DNA from: Desulfobulbaceae bacterium
GTDB taxonomy: Bacteria; Desulfobacterota; Desulfobulbia; Desulfobulbales; Desulfocapsaceae
Direction: 5' to 3'
Length of the DNA stretch: 64,000 bases
Assembly (NCBI GenBank): GCA_024227155.1
Contig: JAAELB010001113.1
Location: 1 to 64,000 of the forward strand
The position numbers and the translations under genes are program-made. The notes beneath the pieces are model-generated. The model was not told the origin of the DNA. It made no database searches and saw nothing but the letters and a program-made list of their open reading frames with translations. Of this stretch, positions 49,172 to 57,847 are shown one piece after another. The first letter of the stretch is position 1; each line of letters begins with the position of its first letter.

Positions 49172-51094
49172 ATGACAGAAACGCATGTAGAACAGGTGAA
49201 ACTGAAATCGCCATTTCAGGAGCAGGTGGTGGCGGGGAATTATTTCCCCGGCGCTAACTTTGAGCAAATATTGCAGGGGGTTTCAAGCGCGATAGATGAG
49301 GGGGTTCCTCTCATGGTTGTTACAGGTATTGAGGGTTGCGGCAAAACAATGCTTTGTCATAAACTTGATCACCAGGAGGGTGACATCTATAAGACAGTTC
49401 TGTTTCCCAGGACAGTAGACTCTTTTGAAGATGTGGTTAAGCATATCGCAATACGCCTGGGAGTCTCCACAGAGGTCGAAGAAAGTGGTCGTTATGTAGA
49501 TGGGTTACTAGAAAATATTGCAGTATCTTTGGGGAGCATCGCAGAGCCATTGCTCCTTATTTTTGATGAGGCTGAAAATATTTACCTTGCGACTCTGGAA
49601 CGTATCCGAAAAATGCTGGAGCGTTTTCTTGGTGATGGTGTACAGCTGTTTATTCTTTTTTCAGGAAGAAGGACATTTTTAGAAAATTTCGAACAGCTCT
49701 CAATATGTGAATTTCGGGAAGTGGAAGAGCAACTGTTTGAATTAGAGGCTTTGAGTGAGGCTGAAACCACAGAATATCTTTTGAGTGCCTCGGAAAGAAT
49801 TGATGAAATAAGTGGAGAAAGCATTTTTAGCCAGGAAGTGCTTAAAAATATCTTTGATGTTGGTAAGGGTAATTTTCGTATGACCAATATTCTTGCAGAA
49901 GAGGCGATGCAGGATCAGGGTGACGGAAACTCGTTTATGGTTTTGCTGGAAAATGTCAAAGACGAGGTTGAGAGCGAATACGCTGAGCAAGGATCTTTTT
50001 CTTTGACTAACTTCCTTGCAGATAATAAAGCATATCTGCCCTGGGCCGGGGGATTTATTGTAGTGCTGGGACTCCTTGTATCTTTTTTAATTGGGGATGG
50101 AGTGCAGGTTGAAGTTAATGGTCCCACAGTAGAAAAACATACCACCACCATTTCAAAAGAGCTCATCATAGAGGAAAAACTGCCTGAAGAGTCGCCCGTC
50201 GTGCAACAGCCCGAAGTAGAGGTTGAAGTGGTGGCTCCTCCTGTTGTGGAGATACCGGCTACAGAGCCGGTCATCGTCTCCACTCCTCCTGTTGTTGTCG
50301 AGGAACCAGTAGAGGAACCAATAGAGGAAATCCAGACGGCTGTGATTGAAGCAAGCACAGAGCCGGTAGAGGAAACCGTTTCCATCTCCCCAGGTGAACC
50401 AGAGATAAAGTTTGAACCTGAACCTGCAGAAGTTGATATTCCTGTGGAAGTTGTGGTGCCGATTGAACCGCAGGAAGCAATAGTTGTTGAGCCCATGGAG
50501 ATAGAACAAGAGAGTACACCTTCTATTGCGGGAATTCCCAAGATAGTTGTGAAAAAGCAGAAGGTTGAGCTCGCGGCTGAACTACCTGTTTCGGTAACGT
50601 CAACGATGGTGGAGTTACGGCCGATCGCAACTCTGAAGCGAAAGCCGGGAAGCTCCATTATCTCTAAAGAAAAGGCTCAGCTACCTCCCGTTGTAGAGAT
50701 AAATAAAGAGGAAGCTATAGTAGAAAGGAAATCTGTTGCCTCAAAGAGTTCGTCAATAGAGGATCAATTATATCGTACCAGGGTTATTGCCGGTACCGGT
50801 TGGGAAAATGGCAGGAAAAACCATATGTACACGGTACAACTTATGGTCCTTACATCGAAGGTTGCCGAGCAGAATCTAAAAAAAATGTTGGCTGAGGAAC
50901 GCTATAGACAGGAGGCCGGTAATTTTTATATCTTCCCCAGGGTATCGGATCCTGAGAATACTATGATTTTTTATGGTGAATACCGCAGCCTTGAAAGAGC
51001 CCGTCTGGCACAAAACAGCTTGCCGCAATTTTTACGGGACTATAAGCCGTATGCTCTGTCCATAAAAGGAGCGATGGCAAAAGTGGGAAGGTAG
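49172..51094 (+). CDS. membrane AAA ATPase with C-terminal SPOR domain
   Basis: 640 residues from ATG 49172 (start uncertain; TTG 49154 is also in frame and neither has a clear binding site). An ExeA-like ATPase fills the first 270 residues: Walker A TGIEGCGKT at 51-59 and Walker B LLLIFDEAE with Asp132. One transmembrane segment lies at about 287-307, then a Pro/Glu/Val-rich linker of about 190 residues and a SPOR domain from about 549. SPOR domains bind denuded peptidoglycan at division septa, so a DamX-like or wall-spanning secretion role is likely. Confidence 0.8.
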   Translation: MTETHVEQVKLKSPFQEQVVAGNYFPGANFEQILQGVSSAIDEGVPLMVVTGIEGCGKTMLCHKLDHQEGDIYKTVLFPRTVDSFEDVVKHIAIRLGVSTEVEESGRYVDGLLENIAVSLGSIAEPLLLIFDEAENIYLATLERIRKMLERFLGDGVQLFILFSGRRTFLENFEQLSICEFREVEEQLFELEALSEAETTEYLLSASERIDEISGESIFSQEVLKNIFDVGKGNFRMTNILAEEAMQDQGDGNSFMVLLENVKDEVESEYAEQGSFSLTNFLADNKAYLPWAGGFIVVLGLLVSFLIGDGVQVEVNGPTVEKHTTTISKELIIEEKLPEESPVVQQPEVEVEVVAPPVVEIPATEPVIVSTPPVVVEEPVEEPIEEIQTAVIEASTEPVEETVSISPGEPEIKFEPEPAEVDIPVEVVVPIEPQEAIVVEPMEIEQESTPSIAGIPKIVVKKQKVELAAELPVSVTSTMVELRPIATLKRKPGSSIISKEKAQLPPVVEINKEEAIVERKSVASKSSSIEDQLYRTRVIAGTGWENGRKNHMYTVQLMVLTSKVAEQNLKKMLAEERYRQEAGNFYIFPRVSDPENTMIFYGEYRSLERARLAQNSLPQFLRDYKPYALSIKGAMAKVGR

Positions 51095-51132
51095 CCATTG
51101 ATTATGAACTACTGATTCTATCCGGAGATGAA

Positions 51133-51666
51133 ATGGTAAATCCTTTTACGCTGCAAAGTCAAATTAGCAAGGTCCAGAGGGATCTGCTGCATCCTCTCTA
51201 TACGATGTACACTGGGCAGGAGGAGGCAGCCCACGAGTACCTATTGTATAAGACCGGGCTGGCAATTGCGAAACACCAGCCTTTTCTTGAAGAGTTATGC
51301 TGCAGTCTTTTCATCTCCGTAATTTTCAAGGTTGTCAAGTTGCTGGGTGGGGCGGATCAACTCACCGAAGAGGATTTCGATCGTTTTACCTCCTACGTAA
51401 ATGATGGAGGCATTGCTGCAATGATAAAAATGCTTCTTGCAGCAAACAAGGAGCAAACTTTTGTCACAGAGTTGCAGAGACTCCCTGTGCAGGTACGAAA
51501 AAATGCCCCGTTAATGCTCAAGAAATCAAGTGAGCTGCATAATGAATTTATCACTGGTTTTTTTAAGGAGAACTACGCATCCCACCATAATGTCCCCGCC
51601 AAACTGAGCGACAATTTTCAAAAATCAACCGCCTTTATTAACAGGCTCACCGAGCTTGCATCTTAA
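51133..51666 (+). CDS. hypothetical helical protein next to the AAA-SPOR gene
   Basis: 177 residues, not recognised. Mostly helical, no signal peptide or clear membrane segment; the most hydrophobic stretch is SLFISVIFKVVKLLGG. CGGAG lies 5 nt before the ATG and the gene starts 38 bp after the ATPase gene, so it is probably in the same operon and may be a cytoplasmic partner. It converges on the minus-strand cyclodeaminase-like gene with no clear terminator between. Confidence 0.7.
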   Translation: MVNPFTLQSQISKVQRDLLHPLYTMYTGQEEAAHEYLLYKTGLAIAKHQPFLEELCCSLFISVIFKVVKLLGGADQLTEEDFDRFTSYVNDGGIAAMIKMLLAANKEQTFVTELQRLPVQVRKNAPLMLKKSSELHNEFITGFFKENYASHHNVPAKLSDNFQKSTAFINRLTELAS

Positions 51667-51751
51667 TCTGAATTGCTCATGGGTCTTTCCCTTCCCCTTA
51701 ATCAAATGTTCCCACGAGTAAGCGCAACAACTCGCGGAAACTGATCAAAGA

Positions 51752-52849
51752 TTACAAAGACAGAGAATCAAGCCACCCACTGTTTTTCTCAAAATAGGTC
51801 AATGTTGTGCCCACGCCCTTTACCATTGCATTCTGGTACACTCTGTAGGCTTCGGAAAGATCATGGATTCCCAGGCCAATTGGGTTGAAAAAGATCCTGT
51901 CGTTTTTGCTCTCTCGACCGACTTTTTTACCAACAATAACTTCACCCAGCTCTCCGATTACTCGCTCTTCCGGGATGAAACCTTCTTTAACCGCGCGCCA
52001 GGCTACATCCACTCCATGGTGTTTTACCTGATACCAGTCATCGACAAAGACCCTGTCGAATACGGTGAGCGCTTCGGGCGGAGTATCCCAGAATGATATC
52101 TCGGTATGGAAAGCTCCTGACTTGTACCAATCTTTATTTACATAGGGTTCCCTTGCCATAGTGGCAGTTGAGATAACATCCATCTCTACAAAGGCTTCAC
52201 GTACTGTTTCTACAGGGATAATCTCCATCTCCAGTCGCTCTGACATCTTATCGGCAAATGCTTGGGATGCATTCGAGTTAATATCAAATACCTTTAACAT
52301 TTCAAGAGATGGAACTGCCGCTTTGATTGCTGCTGCCTGGGTCATGCCTTGTACACTTGCCCCGACCAGGCCAAAATATTTTGAATCAGGGTTTGCCAGA
52401 TATTTGGCACCAACCCCACTAGCAGCACCAGTACGCATAGCGCTGGCAATAGCGCCGTCCATTACACAGATCGGAATAAATGTTTCGGGGTCAAGAATGA
52501 TTATAATAGCGGTTGCCCTTGGTAATCCCTTTTTAGGATTATCAGGACGACTTGGAATAAATTTAATACCCGAGGTATCAACCGGACCTAAAAGACCGCG
52601 AAGGTTGAGTTCCTCTGCGAACTCCTTTCCACCAAGAAAACTCGGCATTGACATGATCCTACCAATAGTTTCCTCCGTTGATGCGTCTCCCCAACGTATT
52701 ACGGGTTTACCTGGTTGGACATAATCCCCTTTGCCGTGGAGAAAAAAGGAACGTTCTGTGGCTTTTAGCGTTTCTGACATTTCAGCGCCACCTGCTTCCA
52801 CACAATCTTCCTGACTTAGATAGAGCAACGACCAGCTTGATTCTGACAT
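51752..52849 (-). CDS. ornithine cyclodeaminase / mu-crystallin family enzyme
   Basis: 365 residues. The NAD(P)-binding half shows LVGASVQGMTQAAAIKA preceded by SAMRTGAASGVGAKYLA, the family signature; the N-terminal part has PSRPDNPKKGLPRA. The family includes ornithine cyclodeaminases, ketimine and pyrroline-carboxylate reductases and N-methyl amino acid dehydrogenases. Next to methyltransferase and betaine-transport genes, it may act on the demethylated or cyclic amine product; that is inference. GGAG lies 6 nt before the ATG. Confidence 0.8.
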   Translation of the reverse strand: MSESSWSLLYLSQEDCVEAGGAEMSETLKATERSFFLHGKGDYVQPGKPVIRWGDASTEETIGRIMSMPSFLGGKEFAEELNLRGLLGPVDTSGIKFIPSRPDNPKKGLPRATAIIIILDPETFIPICVMDGAIASAMRTGAASGVGAKYLANPDSKYFGLVGASVQGMTQAAAIKAAVPSLEMLKVFDINSNASQAFADKMSERLEMEIIPVETVREAFVEMDVISTATMAREPYVNKDWYKSGAFHTEISFWDTPPEALTVFDRVFVDDWYQVKHHGVDVAWRAVKEGFIPEERVIGELGEVIVGKKVGRESKNDRIFFNPIGLGIHDLSEAYRVYQNAMVKGVGTTLTYFEKNSGWLDSLSL

Positions 52850-52960
52850 CTTTATCTCCAGATATTTTTTTAATACTTATAAATTAAACAACAACCCGAT
52901 ATCATTAAAAAACATCTCAAGTATTCTAGGGAGAAGTGGTAGATAGCGGGAAAGCCAGTT

Positions 52961-53164
52961 TTAGGACCTAATCGCTATTGCACGAACCCCTTTCAAAGCA
53001 GTCATGCAGAAATTGTCTTTACCGTTGAGCATGTCTACGGTCTTAATTGTTGCCGCAATCTTTTCATCGAGTGGGTCGATAATTGCTAAATCCATACCGG
53101 CAGTCATCATCAGAGTAACAAAGGTACGGTTTATGTTTATCCTCTCTTCGAGCACTTGAAACAT
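52961..53164 (-). pseudogene. C-terminal fragment of an MtgA-like methyltetrahydrofolate:corrinoid methyltransferase
   Basis: 67 residues resembling only the last part of the pterin-dependent corrinoid methyltransferases (MtgA type): ERININRTFVTLMMTAGMD, then IIDPLDEKIAATIKTVDML and GKDNFC. The first about 200 residues of that family, with the pterin site, are missing and there is no room for them: the corrinoid gene ends 15 bp upstream. It has an ATG with AGGGA 6 nt upstream, so it could still be translated. A relic of an internal deletion is the simplest view; a kept small protein is the alternative. Confidence 0.65.
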
Positions 53165-53179
53165 TTGTAGTCCCTATTT

Positions 53180-53812
53180 TTAATGAACAAGTGCCTTGGC
53201 ACTTTTAGCAGCAGAACCAGCATCAGGAGCGAACGCATCTGCACCAATTTCATTTGCAAATGCCTGTGTGACAGGAGCTCCTCCAACCATCACCTTTACC
53301 TGGTCCCGAATCCCACTTTCCGACAAGGCGTCAATGGTTTGTTTCATCATCGGCATAGTGGTAGTAAGCAGTGCAGAGAGACAGAGGATATTGGCATTCG
53401 TTTCTTTGATGAGTTCAATGAATTTCTCAGGGTTTATATCAACACCGACATTATGTACCGTCAGACCGGCACTTTCCATCATCATTGCCACAAGGTTCTT
53501 ACCTATATCGTGAAGATCGCCCTTTACAGTTCCAATGACAACCGTTCCTTTAGAACTACTGGCATCATCAGTCAGGAGAGGTTTAATAACCTCAACCCCT
53601 TTGCTCATAGTCTGGGCAGCCATGAGAACCTCAGGAATAAACATGTCGCCGTTTTCCATTTTGTCACCGACAATATCCATCCCGGCAATGAGTCCATCAT
53701 TTAATATTGCTTCTGCTGAAATACCGTCCTTTAATGCCTCATTTATCAATTGAAGCATTCTCTGTTCATCAAGGTTTAGCAGCGTTTCCGTAATTTCCTT
53801 TAATTCAGCCAT
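53180..53812 (-). CDS. corrinoid (cobalamin-binding) protein of a methyltransferase system
   Basis: Carries the methyl group on a corrinoid between two methyltransferases. It is 210 residues from ATG 53812 (AAGGTGAG upstream; an in-frame GTG lies 9 bp earlier). A helical cap domain fills the first about 85 residues, then the B12-binding domain with GTVKGDLHDIGKN, lower-ligand His101, and SALLTTTMPMM and VMVGGAPVTQ. It lies 32 bp after the MttB-like gene, in the same operon. MttC/MtgC-like. Confidence 0.92.
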   Translation of the reverse strand: MAELKEITETLLNLDEQRMLQLINEALKDGISAEAILNDGLIAGMDIVGDKMENGDMFIPEVLMAAQTMSKGVEVIKPLLTDDASSSKGTVVIGTVKGDLHDIGKNLVAMMMESAGLTVHNVGVDINPEKFIELIKETNANILCLSALLTTTMPMMKQTIDALSESGIRDQVKVMVGGAPVTQAFANEIGADAFAPDAGSAAKSAKALVH

Positions 53813-53844
53813 TGTTCTCACCTTATAAAATCTTAAATCTCAAT

Positions 53845-55302
53845 TTAAATATCGAGTAAAATGTTAAATTTCTCTCGGATTGTCTTGTCAATTTCCTCTG
53901 GAATTAAAGATGGTTTTGCAGATGCTATGAGATCTCTGGCGATAACTCTTGCCCGCTCTCTGGCATCAAGACTGCCTTCTTTTTCCCATTTGTCACGACT
54001 TTTGCTGTCTGTAACTCCATTGCCATGGTAGTGCTCTGTCCTTAAATGTTTCATCGTGTGCATGGATGTCATGAAATTGCCCCCAGGTCCAACGGACTCA
54101 ATAACTTCTAATGCAAGATGCTCTGCATCCACTTCGATGCCTTTTAACACCTTGCAGCAGTTACCGATAATTTCGTCATCAATCACAAACTGTTCATGGG
54201 CAATGGCGAGCATGGATTCCAGCATTCCTGCGCTGTGGTGTATGTAATTAGATCCTCCCATGGAGGCTAAAAGCGTAGTAAATGCTTTTTCGTAGCCAGC
54301 CTGGGCATCTGGAACTTTTGCGTCAGAAAGACCCGCTGAGTTATAGTTAGGTACTTTTATATGAGCGGAAAGTTGATGGATGGCAGCGTTCATCATTCCA
54401 CATTCCACTGCTCCACCGGAGTATCCCATTGTCTTAAGGTTCGCAAGCCCGGGTATTCCACCGTATAAGAGTGATGCTCCCGGGTTTGTCAATTGACAAA
54501 TGGTGACCCCTGCCAGCTCTTCAGCATGCAACTGTGCAAGGGTTCCAGCCATAGTTAAAGGGGAGGTGGAACCTGCCATCGGTGCACTAGATAGAGCTAC
54601 CGGTATGTTGTTACGGATAGCTTCCTGCATAATCAAGGTCGATTGTGTGCACAGCTTAAGCGGGCTAATCGCAAAGGATGTGATCACTGATACAAATGGT
54701 CGTTCCTGAAGCTTTTCTTTACCCCCAGCGATTAATGAGGCCATCTCGATAACATTGTGCAAACCAGCTTCATCGTTGACGCCTGACATAACATGCTTCG
54801 ACGACCCAGCCATACATGCGTAAAACATATTGATATCATAATCAGATTTGTCGATATCAGTCGGGATACAGGGTCTTACGAGGAAATGGACATTGTCGAG
54901 CTGCTCAACAAGTTGAGAAACTTTATAAAGATCCTGGAGGGTTGTTGATCTTACCTCACCAGTTTCCGGATCCAGGATTTTAATAGTTCCCCCGCCAGTA
55001 CCCAAGTGAACACGATCTTCACTCAGGTTGAGGTCATGTGTTGGGGTGCGGCCACAAAGGACGACTTTTTCGGGGGATCTTGCCACCTGTGCAGTAACCA
55101 ATTCTCTTGGAAAGAGAATATTCATCTTCTCCCAGTCTACTGTAGCACCATTCTCTTCCAGCATTCGAGCAGTATTCTCAAGGCCCTGTTCAAACGTGAT
55201 GCCAATTGTTTCAAGAATCCTTAAAGAAGCGTCATGTACTACTTCAATCTGCTCTAATGATAGCGGGCGATATTGCCCTCCCTGAAAACCCATTAAGTTC
55301 AT
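53845..55302 (-). CDS. MttB-family (trimethylamine methyltransferase superfamily) protein, non-pyrrolysine
   Basis: 485 residues, full length for the family without any in-frame stop, so it is not a pyrrolysine enzyme. Non-Pyl homologues such as MtgB (glycine betaine), MtpB (proline betaine) and MtcB (carnitine) demethylate quaternary amines onto a corrinoid protein. The conserved PNYNSAGLSDAKVPDAQAGY segment corresponds to the region that carries pyrrolysine in true MttB. AGGAG lies 7 nt before the ATG. First gene of the minus-strand operon. Substrate unknown; the neighbouring OpuC-type importer favours a betaine. Confidence 0.9.
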   Translation of the reverse strand: MNLMGFQGGQYRPLSLEQIEVVHDASLRILETIGITFEQGLENTARMLEENGATVDWEKMNILFPRELVTAQVARSPEKVVLCGRTPTHDLNLSEDRVHLGTGGGTIKILDPETGEVRSTTLQDLYKVSQLVEQLDNVHFLVRPCIPTDIDKSDYDINMFYACMAGSSKHVMSGVNDEAGLHNVIEMASLIAGGKEKLQERPFVSVITSFAISPLKLCTQSTLIMQEAIRNNIPVALSSAPMAGSTSPLTMAGTLAQLHAEELAGVTICQLTNPGASLLYGGIPGLANLKTMGYSGGAVECGMMNAAIHQLSAHIKVPNYNSAGLSDAKVPDAQAGYEKAFTTLLASMGGSNYIHHSAGMLESMLAIAHEQFVIDDEIIGNCCKVLKGIEVDAEHLALEVIESVGPGGNFMTSMHTMKHLRTEHYHGNGVTDSKSRDKWEKEGSLDARERARVIARDLIASAKPSLIPEEIDKTIREKFNILLDI

Positions 55303-55736
55303 GTTTCTTCTCCTAAGTGATTGTTGTATTGCTGGATATTAATTTCTACACAGCGTTAAACGAAAATCCGTACTGATAATCTCCTAATTTCACTTACTAC
55401 ATGTCACAATCTTGAGGACCTGTCAAGAGAAATGTAACAAAACCTGTCATTTCGTCTTGAAGGTCGTCCAGCTTAGATTCAATCCATACAGTGGGTAACT
55501 GTAAATTGCGTATATAAACAGATAGATAGGGGGGTGAATACACATACTGACTGTAAAACAACTGAAAGGGCACTTGGTGGTGTTGAGGGATTATTTCACC
55601 CCATCTTATTTATCAACTTTAGCTTCACCTCTTCCGGAATTGAAATATTGATGCAGAACCCATCAAAATCATTTATGTTGTTTGTATTTCAATGTCGATA
55701 GAGCCATACATTATTATTATATTCGGGAGAAATTTG
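55303..55736. other. divergent control region between the MttB-like gene and the RpiR gene
   Basis: 434 bp between divergent starts, the natural place for RpiR operators. A TTGACA on the minus strand (55426-55421) has CATGTA 17 bp downstream, a possible mtt promoter. TTCCGGAA at 55632-55639 is an 8-bp palindrome. I cannot identify the operator with confidence. Confidence 0.45.
55398..55426 (-). promoter_or_regulatory. candidate promoter of the mtt-like operon
   Basis: Minus-strand TTGACA (55426-55421) is a perfect -35; 17 bp on, CATGTA (55403-55398) is a poor -10, with ATGTAG one base further as an alternative. The ATG of the MttB-like gene is about 95 bp downstream. A poor -10 would suit an activated promoter. 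Confidence 0.4.
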
Positions 55737-56603
55737 ATGGGTAGTAAGCAATTGTCTCTGACCAAAACCATACAGGATCACTATCACGGCTTAACTTCAA
55801 AAGGGAAAATCCTCGCTGATTTTGTGCAGTCATGCCCTGACAAAGCTGTTTTCATGACAACGAGGCAACTCGCAGCGGCGGTTGGTGTCAGTGAAGCTAC
55901 AGTTGTCAGGTTCGTCCGCCAACTGGACTTCACCAGCTATTCACTCTTTATCGATAAATTACGGGAACACATCGACACCGAACTCACTCTTCTAGACCGC
56001 TATCAACTTGCTCAATCTGTTGTTCATAACGAAGACGAACTGCTTGAAAAAATGTTGACTCAGAATATTGAAGATATAAAATCTCTGAGTCAATTCATTG
56101 ATCTGGATGAAATTAAAAAGGTCAGAGATCTCATCAAAAATGCAAAATCGGTCCATATTATAGGCTCAAGAATTTCCTATTCTTTTGCGAGTCATATGAG
56201 CTGGACTCTCTCAAAATTACGACCGGAAGTTCATTTGCTAAACGGGAGTGACACCACATGTATAGACAAACTGGCATTTATTGATCCTGATTCGGTGATC
56301 GTTATAATTGCCACAACCAGATATCCAAATGATTTAATAAAGCTAGGTAAATTGGTGAGACGTCAGCGGCTGAAGATGATACTGCTCACAGAGAGTTCGA
56401 CATGTCCACTATCACAGATAAGCAATCAGATACTGATTGCCCCGAGTACTGGCATTCCATATCTCAATGCCTCCATATCCCTTCTCTGCCTGGTCAACTA
56501 TTTAGTCCAGTCACTTGCTGCTGACATGGGAGAGGAACTGCAGCGCCACCAGCAAAAGCTGGAGCAGGTCTATTTGGAAAATGATGTTTTGTTTCTTCAG
56601 TAA
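55737..56603 (+). CDS. RpiR/MurR-family transcriptional regulator
   Basis: 288 residues from ATG 55737, chosen because GGGAG lies 7 nt upstream; the ATG at 55692 has no site. An N-terminal HTH (residues about 1-80, TTRQLAAAVGVSEATVVRFV) is followed by a SIS domain (about 120-250, VHIIGSRISYSFASHMSW), which normally binds a phosphosugar. Standing between the divergent mtt-like operon and the ABC importer, it probably controls both in response to a metabolite that need not be a sugar. Confidence 0.88.
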   Translation: MGSKQLSLTKTIQDHYHGLTSKGKILADFVQSCPDKAVFMTTRQLAAAVGVSEATVVRFVRQLDFTSYSLFIDKLREHIDTELTLLDRYQLAQSVVHNEDELLEKMLTQNIEDIKSLSQFIDLDEIKKVRDLIKNAKSVHIIGSRISYSFASHMSWTLSKLRPEVHLLNGSDTTCIDKLAFIDPDSVIVIIATTRYPNDLIKLGKLVRRQRLKMILLTESSTCPLSQISNQILIAPSTGIPYLNASISLLCLVNYLVQSLAADMGEELQRHQQKLEQVYLENDVLFLQ

Positions 56604-57184
56604 CCCGAATGCGAGATAGGTGTATGTCACTTTGCTGTTTCGTCCATATCATGAAGTTGTCGCATTGGCTGCAACCAGATGTTTCGGCCACTAATAATTG
56701 TATTATCAGGACAGACATGTCACAAATTCCGCCCGTTGCCAGCTTTGGTTACATCATTTTTCAGTGTCGTGACAGGCGTTAGATAATTTATTTACGCATC
56801 TGTTCGCTGGCTGAAATACTACCATGGAGATTTAATGCAGAAACATCCTTAGTGCTATATGCTCTATCATATTAGTATCTTATGGAGCTGAGGTGTGGCG
56901 AAATCCCGAAATTTTATTCAACACATTGACAAAAATATCCTAAACTATATTCTTATAGTAGTTTACTTGACTGATGATGAAGCCATAATTTTACCAAGAT
57001 TAACAAATCAATCTTGACAATAATTGTTACATTTGATAGAGAATGATATCATCACATGATTAGTGAGAGGAGATACAACTATAATCCTACGCTCCAAGAC
57101 CTCTAGTTGGCTCGAAATCCTGACCTGGCAACATGTCTGCGTGGTCGACTTTAGTGGGTAAATCTTTATGATTGCAGGTGATTG
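56604..57184. other. long intergenic region before the ABC importer operon
   Basis: 581 bp with no supported gene. Two TTGACA hexamers occur, at about 56927 and 57014, each with only fair -10 candidates (TAGAGA lies 17 bp after the second). The length suggests a regulated promoter region for the importer genes, or a decayed gene too far gone to recognise. Confidence 0.4.
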
Positions 57185-57847
57185 ATGGAAGAGATTATTC
57201 GATATGTGGGAACGAACTATCCAACGATTATACGGCTGACAATCGAGCATCTGTACCTGGTAAGTATATCTGTTGGGGTGGCAATTCTGACCGGTGTCCC
57301 CATCGGTATTTTGATCACCAAAGACAAAAAACTTGCAGATGCGGTTCTCTATGTTGCCTCTGTGATTATCACTATCCCGTCAGTTGCCCTGTTTGGCTTG
57401 ATGATTCCGCTGTTATCGCTAATCAACCGTGGCATAGGCTTCTGGCCTGCAGCAATCGCCATTTTTTTATATTCACAATTACCGATCATACGCAACACCT
57501 ACACCGCCATCAACAACATTGATCCAGCGCTTCGAGAGGCAGCAAAGGGTATGGGCATGAGCGATTGGCAGCGGTTGGCTAAAGTTGAAATTCCTCTGGC
57601 TGTCCCCGTCATCATGGCCGGGGTCCGAATGGCAGTGGTTATGAACATAGCCGTGGCCACCATTGCGGTTTATATCGGTGCAGGGGGCCTGGGCACAATC
57701 ATCAATGAAGGGATTACCGGCACCAACAGCACCAAGCTGATTGTAGGGGCGATTGCCGTTTCATTATTGGCGATCACCGCTGATTACCTGTTCCTCTTTT
57801 TACAAAAACTTCTAACACCAAAGGGCCTGAGCGGGACGACGACATGA
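57185..57847 (+). CDS. OpuC/YehW-type betaine ABC transporter permease
   Basis: 220 residues from ATG 57185 (AGGTG 4 nt upstream). Five or six hydrophobic segments with the permease EAA loop LREAAKGMGMSDWQRLAKVE and GVRMAVVMNIAVATIA. It belongs to the osmoprotectant permease family that imports glycine betaine, choline and related amines. It overlaps the ATPase gene by 4 bp (ATGA). Confidence 0.88.
   Translation: MEEIIRYVGTNYPTIIRLTIEHLYLVSISVGVAILTGVPIGILITKDKKLADAVLYVASVIITIPSVALFGLMIPLLSLINRGIGFWPAAIAIFLYSQLPIIRNTYTAINNIDPALREAAKGMGMSDWQRLAKVEIPLAVPVIMAGVRMAVVMNIAVATIAVYIGAGGLGTIINEGITGTNSTKLIVGAIAVSLLAITADYLFLFLQKLLTPKGLSGTTT

Noticed and set aside
50153..50658. Long minus-strand frames opposite the AAA-SPOR linker
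   Set aside because: They arise from the low-complexity Pro/Glu/Val codons of the linker; the composition is not protein-like.
52161..52724. 187-residue plus-strand reading frame opposite the cyclodeaminase-like gene
   Set aside because: It is the reverse complement shadow of a clear family protein and has no own signals.
53187..53202. AAGTGCC-TT-GGCACTT palindrome resembling the ends of the dispersed repeat
   Set aside because: It lies inside the coding end of the corrinoid protein gene and lacks the rest of the element; explained by codon choice.
53845..55302. Possible pyrrolysine (in-frame TAG) in the MttB-like gene
   Set aside because: The reading frame is open for the full 485 residues with no internal TAG, so it is the non-pyrrolysine type.
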